A DNA stretch of 64,000 nucleotides from positions 682,001 through 746,000 of the forward strand of contig NZ_UGHK01000001.1 of the NCBI RefSeq assembly GCF_900450705.1, read 5' to 3'. Positions 1-10,237 of the stretch are shown piece by piece (position 1 is the stretch's first letter; each line of letters starts with the position of its first letter). The notes below the pieces were generated by a model, which searched no databases, was not told where the DNA came from, and saw only the letters and a program-made list of their open reading frames with translations. The stretch comes from Avibacterium paragallinarum. GTDB lineage: Bacteria; Pseudomonadota; Gammaproteobacteria; Enterobacterales; Pasteurellaceae. Made by a program: the position numbers and the translations under genes.

Positions 1-433
1 ACCCGCGTAACGGCGATTGAAATTGGGCTTGACGCTGTTGCAACGCTCGATAACGCAATACAAAATGGCTAGCCCGATCGATTTGTCCCGCAAATAAACG
101 CTCTTGTGGCTTGCTGAAGGTGATTAGCGGGCTGAGTTCCGCCTCTTGCAACATCGCCTCTTGCCCGTCGTCTTTTTTCACTAAATAGAACGCTAGCCCG
201 TTATGATTTAGCACTTCAATGGCCACGCCACTCCAGCCTTCTTTATGGCGGATTTCATCGCCCACCTGAAACAACACGCGTACGAGCGGGGCATTATCGA
301 GGGCATAAATCCGAATTTCTTCGGCGGCGGGGAAGCTCACCGTAACCGTACGATGATTGACTTCACTGATTAATCCCAACCCAAGATCATTTTCACTTTC
401 ACTAATCCAACGCTGACCAACTATAAAGGACAT
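1..433 (-). CDS. rapA: RNA polymerase-associated protein RapA, N-terminal part (runs off the window)
   Basis: The reverse-strand reading from ATG at 433 gives about 144 residues with no stop before the window edge. It opens [20 protein letters not shown] and contains [15 protein letters not shown], which match the N-terminal Tudor-like domains of the SWI2/SNF2 ATPase RapA (HepA). RapA binds RNA polymerase and helps recycle it after termination. The ATPase motor would lie beyond position 1 and is not visible. The family assignment rests on my recall of the conserved N-terminus and is strong. Confidence 0.9.
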   Translation of the reverse strand, partial: MSFIVGQRWISESENDLGLGLISEVNHRTVTVSFPAAEEIRIYALDNAPLVRVLFQVGDEIRHKEGWSGVAIEVLNHNGLAFYLVKKDDGQEAMLQEAELSPLITFSKPQERLFAGQIDRASHFVLRYRALQQRQAQFQSPLRG

Positions 434-514
434 AACATTTACTCTTATTATTTTTATTACGACACAACAGCGACAAAGCCATCTCGCCAATATCTGCTGA
501 CAAAAAAGGCGGCT

Positions 515-544
515 ATTTTAACGATCTTGCGACAAATATGACAA
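515..544 (-). promoter_or_regulatory. Candidate sigma-70 promoter for rapA
   Basis: On the reverse strand, TTGTCA (-35) and TAAAAT (-10) are separated by 18 bases. They lie about 80 bases upstream of the rapA start. Five of six bases match consensus in each box. Confidence 0.5.
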
Positions 545-571
545 AAATTTGAGAGTTATCACAAATTATAA

Positions 572-1290
572 GGGGCTGTCCTAGATAACAACTAAAAAAT
601 CTATTTAGGTTAGAATGAACCAATGAGAAAAAGTCGTCTAAGTCAGCACAAACAAAATAAACTCATTGAGCTATTTGTTGCAGGTGTTACTGCAAGGACA
701 GCAGCAGAGTTAGTCAATGTAAACAAAACGACTGCCGCATATTACTTTCATCGTTTATGCCAACTCATCTATCAAAACAGCCTTCACTTAGAGATGTTTG
801 AAGGTGAAATTGAAGCCGATGAAAGTTATTTTGGCGGTGCTCGCAAAGGCAAACGTGGTCGTGGTGCGGCAGGGAAAATTGCGGTATTCGGGCTTCTCAA
901 GCGCAATGGCAAGGTTTATACCGTTGCGGTTCCAAATACGCAATCTGCCACCTTGTTACCCATTATTCGGGAGCAGGTAAAGCCTGATAGTATTGTTTAC
1001 ACCGATAATTATCGTAGTTATGACGTGCTTGATGTGAGTGAATTTAGTCATTTTCGTATCAATCACAGCACACATTTTGCTGAAAATCATAACCACATTA
1101 ACGGAATTGAGAATTTTTGAAGCCAAGCAAAACGCCATTTACGCAAATTTAATGGTATCCCAAAAGCGCATTTTGAGCTTTATTTAAAGGAATGTGAATG
1201 GCGTTTTAATTACAGCAACATAAAAAGTCAAATTTCTATTTTAAAACAATTGGTTAAAGGGAGTTTAGTCTAGTTATCTAGGACAGCCCC
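572..1290 (+). mobile_element. IS1595-family (IS1016-like) insertion sequence, copy 1
   Basis: This 719-bp element is bounded by perfect 18-bp inverted repeats that begin GGGGCTGTCCTAGATAAC. It is nearly identical to the copies at 8438 and 34641. No clean 8-bp target duplication is seen: the left flank is aattataa and the right flank is aaaaatta. That differs from the other two copies and suggests decay, a deletion, or recombination with another copy. It sits between rapA and the rpsL promoter. Confidence 0.93.
623..1273 (+). pseudogene. IS1016-like transposase with an internal stop
   Basis: The frame matches the 216-residue transposase of the other two copies but has TGA at 1118-1120 where they have TGG (Trp166). 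Translation therefore ends after 165 residues. The frame stays open after the stop to the usual TAG at 1271-1273. The catalytic acidic residues expected for ISXO2-like DDE transposases (in EADESYFGG, YTDNYRSYD and GIENF) lie before the stop, but 51 C-terminal residues are lost. The copy is probably inactive by itself, though it could be mobilised in trans. Confidence 0.85.
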
Positions 1291-1333
1291 AAAAATTATG
1301 CCTTATAACATTTTGCTATAAATTATCTTTTTT

Positions 1334-1343
1334 AAAGTGCGGT
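1334..1343 (+). repeat. DNA uptake signal sequence
   Basis: The sequence AAAGTGCGGT is the Haemophilus-type uptake core plus one flanking A. It is one of many in the window; other single intergenic copies include 6041-6049, 11223-11232 and 13257-13265. Confidence 0.8.
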
Positions 1344-1370
1344 CAGTTTTAGACGATGTTTTTCTTAGCC

Positions 1371-1399
1371 TTGACATTGCACGCATTCAAGATTAAAAT
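1371..1399 (+). promoter_or_regulatory. Promoter of the str operon
   Basis: A perfect -35 box TTGACA (1371-1376) and the -10 box TAAAAT (1394-1399) are 17 bases apart. They lie about 80 bases upstream of rpsL. This is one of the strongest sigma-70 matches in the window, as expected for a ribosomal-protein operon. It is just downstream of IS copy 1, which left it intact. Confidence 0.8.
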
Positions 1400-1464
1400 T
1401 CGGCGTCTATCTATTCTAAGATAGAGTAAAAAGTAAACATTCTTTTATGAATAACATTTAATAA

Positions 1465-1854
<390 letters not shown>

Positions 1855-1905
1855 TGGTTCTCCGTTAAGTAAGGCCAAACGCTAATTAAATTAAATAATT
1901 ATCAT

Positions 1906-1945
1906 AAACTCCAGTAAACGTAAGCTCTCTTACACAACAGAGTTT
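1906..1945 (+). promoter_or_regulatory. Candidate S7-binding intercistronic hairpin
   Basis: The rpsL-rpsG spacer can fold with an outer stem AAACTC/GAGTTT (1906-1911, 1940-1945) and an inner stem GTAAG/CTTAC (1920-1924, 1929-1933) around a CTCT loop. In E. coli the S7 protein represses its operon by binding the equivalent spacer. Equating the two is inference from position and foldability. Confidence 0.4.
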
Positions 1946-1958
1946 TGGATAATCCTGA

Positions 1959-2453
<495 letters not shown>

Positions 2454-2567
2454 TTTTTTATTCAAACGATTGCTAGGCTTCATCTCATTTTGTGCGGTGA
2501 AGCCTTGTGCATATTTAAAATTTTAATTTATTGATTCCAAGCAAGGAAATCAAACAAGGAAATAATA

Positions 2568-4670
2568 ATGGCTCGTGTAACTCCTATTGAGCACTATCGT
2601 AATATCGGGATTAGTGCTCACATTGATGCTGGTAAAACAACAACCACAGAGCGTATTCTATTCTATACAGGTGTTAGTCACAAAATTGGTGAGGTGCACG
2701 ATGGTGCAGCTACCATGGACTGGATGGAACAAGAACAAGAGCGTGGTATTACCATCACTTCTGCGGCAACAACGGCTTTCTGGTCTGGTATGTCGCAACA
2801 ATACCCACAACACCGTATTAACGTTATCGACACGCCGGGACACGTTGACTTTACTATCGAAGTAGAACGTTCAATGCGTGTTCTTGATGGTGCGGTAATG
2901 GTGTACTGTGCAGTAGGTGGTGTTCAACCTCAGTCTGAAACGGTATGGCGTCAAGCAAATAAATATAAAGTACCTCGTATTGCGTTCGTAAATAAAATGG
3001 ACCGTACAGGTGCAAACTTCCTACGCGTTGTTGAGCAAATCAAAACTCGCTTAGGGGGAAATGCTGTCCCTCTTCAACTTCCAATCGGGGCTGAAGAAAA
3101 CTTCAAAGGTGTTGTTGACCTGATCAAGATGAAAGCAATTAACTGGAATGAAGCGGATCAAGGTATGACATTTACCTATGATGATATTCCTGCGGATATG
3201 CTTGATTTATGTGAAGAGTGGCGTCAAAATTTAGTTGAATCTGCAGCTGAAGCTTCAGAGGAGTTAATGGAAAAATACCTTGGAGGTGAAGAATTAACTG
3301 AAGAAGAAATCAAAGGTGCACTTCGTCAGCGTGCATTAGCGACAGAAATCATTCTTGTAACCTGTGGTTCTGCGTTCAAGAACAAAGGTGTGCAAGCAAT
3401 GCTTGACGCGGTAATTGATTACTTACCAGCACCAACAGACATCGCTTCAATTAAAGGGATTAACCCAGATGAAACAGAAGGCGAGCGTCACGCAGATGAT
3501 AATGAACCGTTTGCAGCACTTGCATTCAAAATTGCAACCGACCCATTCGTGGGTAACTTAACCTTCTTCCGTGTATATTCTGGTGTGGTTGAGTCTGGTG
3601 CAACCGTATTGAACTCTGTGAAAGATAAACGTGAACGTTTTGGTCGTATCGTACAAATGCACGCAAACAAACGTGAAGAAATCAAAGAAGTTCGTGCAGG
3701 AGATATTGCAGCAGCGATCGGTTTAAAAGATGTGGGTACAGGTGATACATTATGTGCAGTTGATGCACCAATCATTCTTGAACGTATGGAATTCCCAGAG
3801 CCAGTAATTTCTGTTGCGGTAGAGCCGAAAACAAAAGCTGACCAAGAGAAAATGGGCTTAGCGTTAGGACGTCTTGCACAAGAAGACCCTTCATTCCGTG
3901 TTCATACCGACGAAGAATCAGGTGAAACCATTATTTCTGGTATGGGTGAGTTACACTTAGATATCATCGTTGACCGTATGAAACGTGAGTTTAAAGTGGA
4001 AGCAAACATCGGTAAACCACAAGTATCTTACCGTGAAACTATCCGTACTCGCGTGAATGATGTTGAAGGTAAACACGCAAAACAATCTGGTGGTCGCGGT
4101 CAATATGGTCACATTGTTATCGACTTGTACCCATTAGATCCAGAAGGTCCAGGTTACGAATTTGTCAACGAAATCAAAGGTGGTGTAATTCCTGGTGAAT
4201 ATATCCCAGCGGTTGATAAAGGTATTCAAGAGCAACTTAAATCTGGTCCATTAGCGGGCTACCCAGTAGTAGATTTAGGTGTACGTTTACACTTCGGTTC
4301 ATACCACGATGTGGACTCATCTGAGTTAGCGTTTAAACTTGCTGCATCATTAGCGTTTAAAGCAGCATTTAGCAAAGCAAACCCAGTATTACTTGAGCCA
4401 ATTATGAAAGTGGAAGTTGAAACTCCACCGGAGTATGTGGGTGATGTAATTGGTGATTTAAGCCGTCGTCGTGCTATGGTAAATGGCCAAGAAGCAAGCG
4501 AATTTGTTGTTAAAATCAATGCAGAAGTTCCACTTTCTGAAATGTTTGGTTATGCAACAGATCTTCGTTCACAAACTCAAGGTCGTGCATCATACTCAAT
4601 GGAACCATTGAAATATGCTGAAGCACCTTCAAGTGTTGCAGCTGCAGTAATTGAAGCACGTAAAAAATAA
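2568..4670 (+). CDS. fusA: Elongation factor G
   Basis: The 700-residue translocase GTPase moves tRNA and mRNA through the ribosome and works with RRF in recycling. GTPase motifs are visible in order: [14 protein letters not shown] (P-loop, about residues 17-30), the switch I segment [19 protein letters not shown], and NKMD. The C-terminal domain IV/V segments include SGGRGQYGH. It is the third gene of the str operon, 114 bases after rpsG, with AAGGAAATAATA before ATG. The length is normal. Confidence 0.97.
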   Translation: MARVTPIEHYRNIGISAHIDAGKTTTTERILFYTGVSHKIGEVHDGAATMDWMEQEQERGITITSAATTAFWSGMSQQYPQHRINVIDTPGHVDFTIEVERSMRVLDGAVMVYCAVGGVQPQSETVWRQANKYKVPRIAFVNKMDRTGANFLRVVEQIKTRLGGNAVPLQLPIGAEENFKGVVDLIKMKAINWNEADQGMTFTYDDIPADMLDLCEEWRQNLVESAAEASEELMEKYLGGEELTEEEIKGALRQRALATEIILVTCGSAFKNKGVQAMLDAVIDYLPAPTDIASIKGINPDETEGERHADDNEPFAALAFKIATDPFVGNLTFFRVYSGVVESGATVLNSVKDKRERFGRIVQMHANKREEIKEVRAGDIAAAIGLKDVGTGDTLCAVDAPIILERMEFPEPVISVAVEPKTKADQEKMGLALGRLAQEDPSFRVHTDEESGETIISGMGELHLDIIVDRMKREFKVEANIGKPQVSYRETIRTRVNDVEGKHAKQSGGRGQYGHIVIDLYPLDPEGPGYEFVNEIKGGVIPGEYIPAVDKGIQEQLKSGPLAGYPVVDLGVRLHFGSYHDVDSSELAFKLAASLAFKAAFSKANPVLLEPIMKVEVETPPEYVGDVIGDLSRRRAMVNGQEASEFVVKINAEVPLSEMFGYATDLRSQTQGRASYSMEPLKYAEAPSSVAAAVIEARKK

Positions 4671-4685
4671 TTTTTGATTCAATAA

Positions 4686-5924
<1,239 letters not shown>

Positions 5925-5960
5925 TGATGATATTGCTAGGTAACACTAGAAAGTTAAGAG

Positions 5961-5988
5961 AGGGCATCGAAAGATGCCCTTTTGTTTT
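5961..5988 (+). terminator. Rho-independent terminator after tuf
   Basis: An 8-bp stem AGGGCATC/GATGCCCT closes a GAAA tetraloop and is followed by TTTGTTTT. It marks the end of the str operon, 36 bases after the tuf stop. Confidence 0.88.
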
Positions 5989-6206
5989 GCTTGGATTTCT
6001 CAATGAAAAAATGACTGCACTTGGCATAAAAGAATAAATAAAGTGCGGTATAATTTTTAAGAATTTTTTCTTTGTATAGATTTATGCCCTTATTGTATGA
6101 AATCGTGAAAATTTCTCTTATTTTTAATAGGCAATAAAATAAGAAAATGATACAATTCACCGTTCGAAGTATATCCCAATATAAAATTAAATAATGGATA
6201 AACATT
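5989..6206. other. tuf-secE intergenic region without a tRNA
   Basis: This 218-base A/T-rich stretch holds one uptake sequence (6041-6049) and a possible -10 box TACAAT (6151-6156) without a clear -35 box. In E. coli the same junction follows tufB of the tRNA-tufB operon. No cloverleaf or CCA-like end was seen here. Confidence 0.5.
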
Positions 6207-6620
6207 ATGGCGTTAGACATTCATAAACATAAACATGCTCAAGGGGCGGAAAGTAATCAAAAGTCAAAAGGGCTAAATACGTTTTTGTGGCTATTGGCAA
6301 TCTGCATTATTGTTATTTCTGCGGTAGGCAATATTTATTTTGCTAACCAATTTTCTACTCCAATTCGAGTTGTTGGAATCGTAATTTTATTACTTATTAC
6401 TCTTGTTATTCTTGCAATAACTAATCAAGGTGTAAAAGCAAGACTCTTTTTGAGAGATTCATATACAGAATTAAGAAAAATTGTTTGGCCGACTCGTCAA
6501 GAGGCAATGCAGACAACCTTAATTGTGGTGACTGTTACGGTTATTGTTTCTCTAATCTTGTGGGGGCTTGATTCTATTATTGTTTCTGTAATTAATTTCT
6601 TAACAAATTTGAGGTTCTAA
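6207..6620 (+). CDS. secE: Preprotein translocase subunit SecE
   Basis: The 137-residue protein has three hydrophobic segments at about residues 25-42, 53-72 and 105-130. The conserved cytoplasmic loop includes [19 protein letters not shown], the signature of SecE. With SecY and SecG it forms the inner-membrane protein-conducting channel. The three-helix form resembles that of E. coli. It is followed after one base by nusG, so the pair is an operon. Confidence 0.95.
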   Translation: MALDIHKHKHAQGAESNQKSKGLNTFLWLLAICIIVISAVGNIYFANQFSTPIRVVGIVILLLITLVILAITNQGVKARLFLRDSYTELRKIVWPTRQEAMQTTLIVVTVTVIVSLILWGLDSIIVSVINFLTNLRF

Positions 6621-6621
6621 A

Positions 6622-7173
6622 ATGGCAGAGAATACAGCAAAGAAACGCTGGTATGTGTTACAAGCATTTTCTGGCTTTGAAGGCCGTGTAGCAGCAACAT
6701 TACGCGAATATATTAAATTGCACCAAATGGAAGAGCAATTTGGTGAAGTCTTAGTGCCTACCGAAGAAGTGGTTGAAAATGTCGGGGGTAAACGCCGTAA
6801 AAGTGAGCGTAAATATTTTCCAGGTTATGTTTTGGTACAGATGGAAATGAACGATTATACTTGGCAGCTCGTGCGTAGTGTGCCGCGTGTAATGGGTTTT
6901 ATCGGCGGAACGCCAGATAAACCAGCACCAATCAGCAATCGCGAAGCGGATATCATCTTAAATCGACTTGAGCAAAATTCCGACAAACCAAAACCAAGAA
7001 CTGTCTTCCAACCGGGTGAAGAAGTGCGTGTTAAAGAAGGACCATTTGCTGACTTTAATGGTACGGTGGAAGAAATTGATTATGATAAAGGGCGTTTAAA
7101 AGTGTCCGTTTCTATTTTTGGTCGAGCGACTCCTGTGGAGCTTGAATTTAGTCAGGTAGAAAAAAATAGTTAA
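6622..7173 (+). CDS. nusG: Transcription termination/antitermination factor NusG
   Basis: The 183-residue protein has the N-terminal NGN domain ([35 protein letters not shown]) and a C-terminal KOW domain ([20 protein letters not shown]). NusG binds RNA polymerase and couples it to Rho or to the ribosome. It starts one base after secE. A strong terminator follows at once, so nusG is cut off from rplK, which lies 2.6 kb further on. Confidence 0.96.
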   Translation: MAENTAKKRWYVLQAFSGFEGRVAATLREYIKLHQMEEQFGEVLVPTEEVVENVGGKRRKSERKYFPGYVLVQMEMNDYTWQLVRSVPRVMGFIGGTPDKPAPISNREADIILNRLEQNSDKPKPRTVFQPGEEVRVKEGPFADFNGTVEEIDYDKGRLKVSVSIFGRATPVELEFSQVEKNS

Positions 7174-7178
7174 TATAC

Positions 7179-7206
7179 AAAAGGTAAGCTAAGGCTTACC
7201 TTTTTC
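7179..7206 (+). terminator. Rho-independent terminator after nusG
   Basis: An 11-bp stem, AAAAGGTAAGC/GCTTACCTTTT, closes a 4-base loop and continues into a T run. It ends the secE-nusG transcript six bases after the nusG stop. Confidence 0.88.
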
Positions 7207-7230
7207 TTTGGGTTTATTTGGGTGAATAAA

Positions 7231-7617
7231 ATGAAAAAATATCTAGGGCTATTTCTGCTTGCAGGGCTTTGTTCTTCACCGCTCTTGGCAGAAGATTATA
7301 TTGTGTTTTCTTGTTTTACGGCGAAAGGTAAGCAAATTGCCTTAATAGAAAGCGAGGGATATTATGAGTACAGTTTTGGCAAACCAGGCAAGCCCGAGTT
7401 AGTTTTTAAAAACAAAATTGCTGATGTTGAAGCACGTTCTGAAAAATGGAACGGCGTGGGATCTTATTGGGAAGCCTATAACCTTAAAAATGGGCAATAT
7501 TATTATGTGGTGTATAAATCGGAAAACCGTGTGAGCGATGAACATGAGTTCAGCGGAGGGGTAACGGTTTCTAAAGGCGATAAAGAAATCGCAACGGTTT
7601 CTTGCGAACGGTTTTAA
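7231..7617 (+). CDS. Small secreted protein of unknown function
   Basis: The reading from ATG 7231 gives 128 residues that start with a typical Sec signal peptide (MKKYLGLFLLAGLCSSPLLA, likely cut before EDY). A GTG three codons upstream is possible, but GGGTG just ahead of the ATG spaces better with 7231. The mature part has two cysteines, one near each end (FSCF and VSCERF), that could form a disulfide in the periplasm. Many Tyr and Lys residues occur between. I do not recognise a family. It lies between the nusG terminator and a convergent regulator gene, at the left edge of the accessory segment. Confidence 0.7.
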   Translation: MKKYLGLFLLAGLCSSPLLAEDYIVFSCFTAKGKQIALIESEGYYEYSFGKPGKPELVFKNKIADVEARSEKWNGVGSYWEAYNLKNGQYYYVVYKSENRVSDEHEFSGGVTVSKGDKEIATVSCERF

Positions 7618-7644
7618 AAAACAGTAAAAAAACGACCGCACTTT

Positions 7645-7675
7645 AAGGAATAAAGCCGTTACTTTATTCCTTTTT
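7645..7675. terminator. Bidirectional terminator between convergent genes
   Basis: The stem AAGGAATAAAG/CTTTATTCCTT (11 bp, 6-base loop) is flanked by a T run on the + side and an uptake sequence (7634-7643) on the other. It overlaps the last codons of the regulator gene on the - strand and can end transcription from both sides. Confidence 0.7.
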
Positions 7676-8053
7676 CAACAATCGGATAATTTCTTCTAAC
7701 TGCCGAATTTCTTTTTCTTTTTGTTTTAGAAGCTCTTCTTTGTGCGTGATGATAAGTTTGAGTTTTTCGTTTTCAGCAGAGAGAGCTTGGTCATTATTAG
7801 CATAGTTTGTATAAATATAGTCGCTATTTTCATTCATAAAAAAGACGACACCTTTATCAAAGTCAACTAATTCGCAAACTTCAATATTGAATATTTTGGC
7901 AATTTGTACAAGTTTATCATAATAGAGCTTACTTTCTCCTCGCTCAATTTTTGAGTACCCACTAACTGACATATTCATTTTATTTGCCATATCTTCTTGA
8001 GACCATTGGTGAGCCTCACGCATTAAACGAATTTTATTATGAAGAGTATTCAT
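7664..8053 (-). CDS. XRE-family helix-turn-helix regulator with a coiled-coil tail
   Basis: The 129-residue protein has an N-terminal HTH_3/XRE domain (about residues 5-60: LMREAHQWSQEDMANKMNMSVSGYSKIERGE). The C-terminus is strongly heptad-like (ENEKLKLIITHKEELLKQKEKEIRQLEEIIRLLKK), suggesting dimerisation through a coiled coil. AGGAAAA precedes ATG at 8053. It is divergent from the small CxxC genes that start at 8211, so it likely controls them, itself, or both. Target and ligand are unknown. The domain call is firm; the role is inference. Confidence 0.85.
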   Translation of the reverse strand: MNTLHNKIRLMREAHQWSQEDMANKMNMSVSGYSKIERGESKLYYDKLVQIAKIFNIEVCELVDFDKGVVFFMNENSDYIYTNYANNDQALSAENEKLKLIITHKEELLKQKEKEIRQLEEIIRLLKKE

Positions 8054-8082
8054 TTTTATTTTTCCTAAATTGATTTTATTTT

Positions 8083-8105
8083 GACAATGAAGGTAGGTTA
8101 TTGTC
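8083..8105. promoter_or_regulatory. Possible operator of the XRE regulator
   Basis: The divergent intergenic region holds a perfect inverted repeat GACAAT-N11-ATTGTC (8083-8088 and 8100-8105), with centres 17 bases apart, about 30 bases upstream of the regulator start. This geometry suits an HTH dimer. No convincing promoter boxes could be set around it. Confidence 0.35.
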
Positions 8106-8210
8106 TTGTTTGATATTGGATCTCTTTTCTTAACTTGATTAGAATTTTAGCACATTTAAATTAAAGTTGTGTAATTCATTATTATCTATTAAGTGTGTAT
8201 AGAGGTTTGT

Positions 8211-8366
8211 ATGGGAGGGAGTATCAGATTGCCACACACTTGTCCTAAGTGTAGGCAGGTTACAGCAAAATCAGCACAAGAATTAGAAGAAAAATTTGGA
8301 TATATAACTCTTGGAGGCAATGCAACTAATCAGAGTTGGTGTAAAAAATGTCGTTCAATGAAGTAA
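8211..8366 (+). CDS. 51-residue zinc-ribbon protein
   Basis: A short frame from ATG 8211, with AGAGG six bases upstream, encodes 51 residues. It has two CxxC knuckles, CPKC near residue 11 and CKKC near residue 44, about 30 residues apart, as in a rubredoxin-like or zinc-ribbon fold. The middle part is acidic and helical (SAQELEEKFG). It is followed after 10 bases by the IS-split gene, whose product also carries CxxC pairs, so the two were probably co-transcribed. No family is recognised. Its length, start site and paired knuckles argue that it is real. Confidence 0.65.
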   Translation: MGGSIRLPHTCPKCRQVTAKSAQELEEKFGYITLGGNATNQSWCKKCRSMK

Positions 8367-8437
8367 AGGTAAACTGATGAAAATAAAGTGCCAAAAATGT
8401 GGATTGATAGAAGAAGTTAATATTTCATTAATTATTA

Positions 8438-9156
8438 GGGGCTGTCCTAGATAACTAGACTAAACTCCCTTTAACCAATTGTTTTAAAATAGAAATTTGA
8501 CTTTTTATGTTGCTGTAATTAAAACGCCATTCACATTCCTTTAAATAAAGCTCAAAATGCGCTTTTGGGATACCATTAAATTTGCGTAAATGGCGTTTTG
8601 CTTGGCTCCAAAAATTCTCAATTCCGTTAATGTGGTTATGATTTTCAGCAAAATGTGTGCTGTGATTGATACGAAAATGACTAAATTCACTCACATCAAG
8701 CACGTCATAACTACGATAATTATCGGTGTAAACAATACTATCAGGCTTTACCTGCTCCCGAATAATGGGTAACAAGGTGGCAGATTGCGTATTTGGAACC
8801 GCAACGGTATAAACCTTGCCATTGCGCTTGAGAAGCCCGAATACCGCAATTTTCCCTGCCGCACCACGACCACGTTTGCCTTTGCGAGCACCGCCAAAAT
8901 AACTTTCATCGGCTTCAATTTCACCTTCAAACATCTCTAAGTGAAGGCTGTTTTGATAGATGAGTTGGCATAAACGATGAAAGTAATATGCGGCAGTCGT
9001 TTTGTTTACATTGACTAACTCTGCTGCTGTCCTTGCAGTAACACCTGCAACAAATAGCTCAATGAGTTTATTTTGTTTGTGCTGACTTAGACGACTTTTT
9101 CTCATTGGTTCATTCTAACCTAAATAGATTTTTTAGTTGTTATCTAGGACAGCCCC
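8438..9156 (-). mobile_element. IS1595-family (IS1016-like) insertion sequence, copy 2
   Basis: This 719-bp element has 18-bp terminal inverted repeats and is flanked by a perfect 8-bp direct repeat AATTATTA (8430-8437 and 9157-9164). It is inverted relative to copy 1. The clean duplication and intact transposase point to a recent insertion. It split a small gene (8377-9376). Confidence 0.96.
8455..9105 (-). CDS. IS1016-like transposase (intact)
   Basis: The 216-residue ISXO2-like transposase begins with a helix-turn-helix region (LSQHKQNKLIELFVAGVTA). The DDE-type catalytic segments follow at EADESYFGG (about residue 66), YTDNYRSYD (about 128) and NGIENFWSQAKRHL (about 163). It is full length, unlike copy 1. 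It moves the element by cut-and-paste or replicative transposition with 8-bp target duplications. Confidence 0.93.
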   Translation of the reverse strand: MRKSRLSQHKQNKLIELFVAGVTARTAAELVNVNKTTAAYYFHRLCQLIYQNSLHLEMFEGEIEADESYFGGARKGKRGRGAAGKIAVFGLLKRNGKVYTVAVPNTQSATLLPIIREQVKPDSIVYTDNYRSYDVLDVSEFSHFRINHSTHFAENHNHINGIENFWSQAKRHLRKFNGIPKAHFELYLKECEWRFNYSNIKSQISILKQLVKGSLV

Positions 9157-9398
9157 AATTATTAAAATAATAGGTGGAGCAATGCCAATAGGTGGATTTT
9201 GGGCTTGGGTTACTTATTTTTTTGCAGGAACTGGATTTGCTTTACCTATCTGTATAGCTCTTGTTACAGGTGGTACAGCAATGCTTGTATTCAAAGATGA
9301 AATTGTTTCTTGGATTATTCAGAAAGGATATAGTTGTAACAACTGTCATCAATCTGAATGGAAAGTTATTGATTAAAATTAAATAAGGAAAAGTAATT

Positions 9399-9644
9399 AT
9401 GGGATTTTGGGATGCCGTAGGCAAAGTGGTTGGTTCTGCTTTAGATAAAGGTAGAGAGATGAATGAGCAAAAACGTCGTGTAATGATGGAATTTGACCAT
9501 CTTTCTGATAGTGCGTTATTTGAAAAATTGGCAGATTTGGGACGACAAAAAAGATTTGCCGAAGCTGTCGGTATTAAACAATTATTAAAAAACAGGGGAT
9601 ATAGCGATGAAGAGATTAGCCGAAGATCAAAGGCATATCTCTAA
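9399..9644 (+). CDS. 81-residue protein of unknown function
   Basis: ATG 9399 is preceded by AAGGAAAAG at good spacing. The protein starts with an amphipathic GFWDAVGKVVGSALDKGREM segment and continues with charged helices. It ends in a short EEI-rich segment, GYSDEEISRRSKAYL, that resembles SHOCT-like C-termini (weak resemblance). No signal peptide or metal ligands are seen. It follows the IS-split gene by 22 bases on the same strand and is probably the last gene of that small operon. No family is confidently recognised. Confidence 0.65.
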   Translation: MGFWDAVGKVVGSALDKGREMNEQKRRVMMEFDHLSDSALFEKLADLGRQKRFAEAVGIKQLLKNRGYSDEEISRRSKAYL

Positions 9645-9662
9645 AATAGCAATACTATTTTG

Positions 9663-9691
9663 TTGAGTTGTAAAAATAGTTAGCGTATAAT
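9663..9691 (+). promoter_or_regulatory. Promoter of rplK-rplA
   Basis: The boxes TTGAGT (9663-9668) and TATAAT (9686-9691) are exactly 17 bases apart. Transcription should start near 9698, so the hairpin at 9701-9728 lies at the very 5' end of the mRNA. Confidence 0.75.
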
Positions 9692-9700
9692 CCGCAATCT

Positions 9701-9732
9701 ACCACGAGCAAGCCATCTTGCTCGTGGTTTTA
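9701..9732 (+). terminator. Strong hairpin with a short T run in the rplK leader
   Basis: A perfect 12-bp stem, ACCACGAGCAAG/CTTGCTCGTGGT, closes a CCAT loop and is followed by TTTTA. It could terminate transcripts arriving from the accessory genes. It also begins only a few bases after the predicted rplK start site, so it may cap and stabilise the ribosomal-protein mRNA or act as an attenuator. Which role applies is not decidable from sequence. Confidence 0.6.
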
Positions 9733-9762
9733 TGTAAAGCATCTTTGATGTGTTTCAATTAA

Positions 9763-9795
9763 CGGGGAGCTGAAAAGCGTTATCACCCATAACGA
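9763..9795 (+). promoter_or_regulatory. Candidate L1-binding translational operator
   Basis: Just before the rplK ribosome-binding site lies GGGGAGC followed by TATCACCC and a small stem CGTTAT/ATAACG (9778-9783, 9789-9794). In E. coli ribosomal protein L1 binds such a leader element and represses translation of the L11-L1 operon. The assignment is by position and general resemblance. Confidence 0.4.
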
Positions 9796-9805
9796 GGAAA
9801 TTAAA

Positions 9806-10234
9806 ATGGCAAAGAAAGTTCAAGCCTATGTTAAGTTGCAAGTTGCAGCAGGTATGGCTAACCCTTCACCACCAGTTGGTCCAGCATTAGGTCAACAAGG
9901 TGTGAACATTATGGAATTCTGTAAAGCATTCAACGCACGTACTGAAAGCTTAGAAAAAGGTTTACCGATTCCAGTTGTTATTACTGTTTATGCAGACCGT
10001 TCATTCACTTTTGTTACAAAAACTCCACCAGCAGCTGTATTATTGAAAAAAGCAGCCGGTATCAAATCAGGTTCTGGTAAACCGAATAAAGATAAAGTGG
10101 GTACTGTAACTAAAGCTCAAATCCGTGAAATCGCTGAAACAAAAGCAGCAGATATGACCGGTGCAACAATTGAAACTAAGATGAAATCTATTGAAGGTAC
10201 TGCACGTTCAATGGGTTTGGTAGTGGAGGACTAA
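9806..10234 (+). CDS. rplK: 50S ribosomal protein uL11
   Basis: The 142-residue protein has the N-terminal [20 protein letters not shown] and the C-terminal RNA-binding domain of L11. L11 forms the GTPase-associated centre with 23S rRNA, where elongation factors and RelA act. It is first in rplK-rplA, with GAGGAAATT before the start. The length is standard. Confidence 0.97.
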   Translation: MAKKVQAYVKLQVAAGMANPSPPVGPALGQQGVNIMEFCKAFNARTESLEKGLPIPVVITVYADRSFTFVTKTPPAAVLLKKAAGIKSGSGKPNKDKVGTVTKAQIREIAETKAADMTGATIETKMKSIEGTARSMGLVVED

Positions 10235-10237
10235 TCA

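Larger units (their letters stand above)
8377..9376 (+). pseudogene. Small zinc-ribbon membrane protein gene split by an IS
   Basis: The frame starts at ATG 8377 (AAAGG upstream) and runs 61 bases to the IS at 8438. It resumes in frame at 9165 once the element and one copy of the 8-bp duplication are removed, ending with TAA at 9376. The rebuilt protein has 90 residues. It has CQKC near residue 5, a long hydrophobic middle with two likely membrane segments (WAWVTYFFAGTGFALPICIA and ALVTGGTAMLVF), and a C-terminal CNNC. The metal knuckles thus sit on both sides of a membrane hairpin. The 3' part could still be read from ATG 9182, giving about 64 residues without the first knuckle. Function is unknown. 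Confidence 0.75.

Noticed and set aside
5989-6206. tRNA gene between tuf and secE
   Set aside because: No cloverleaf, T-loop GTTCGAA-type core in a proper setting, or CCA end could be built. The GTTCGAAG at 6162-6169 lacks matching arms.
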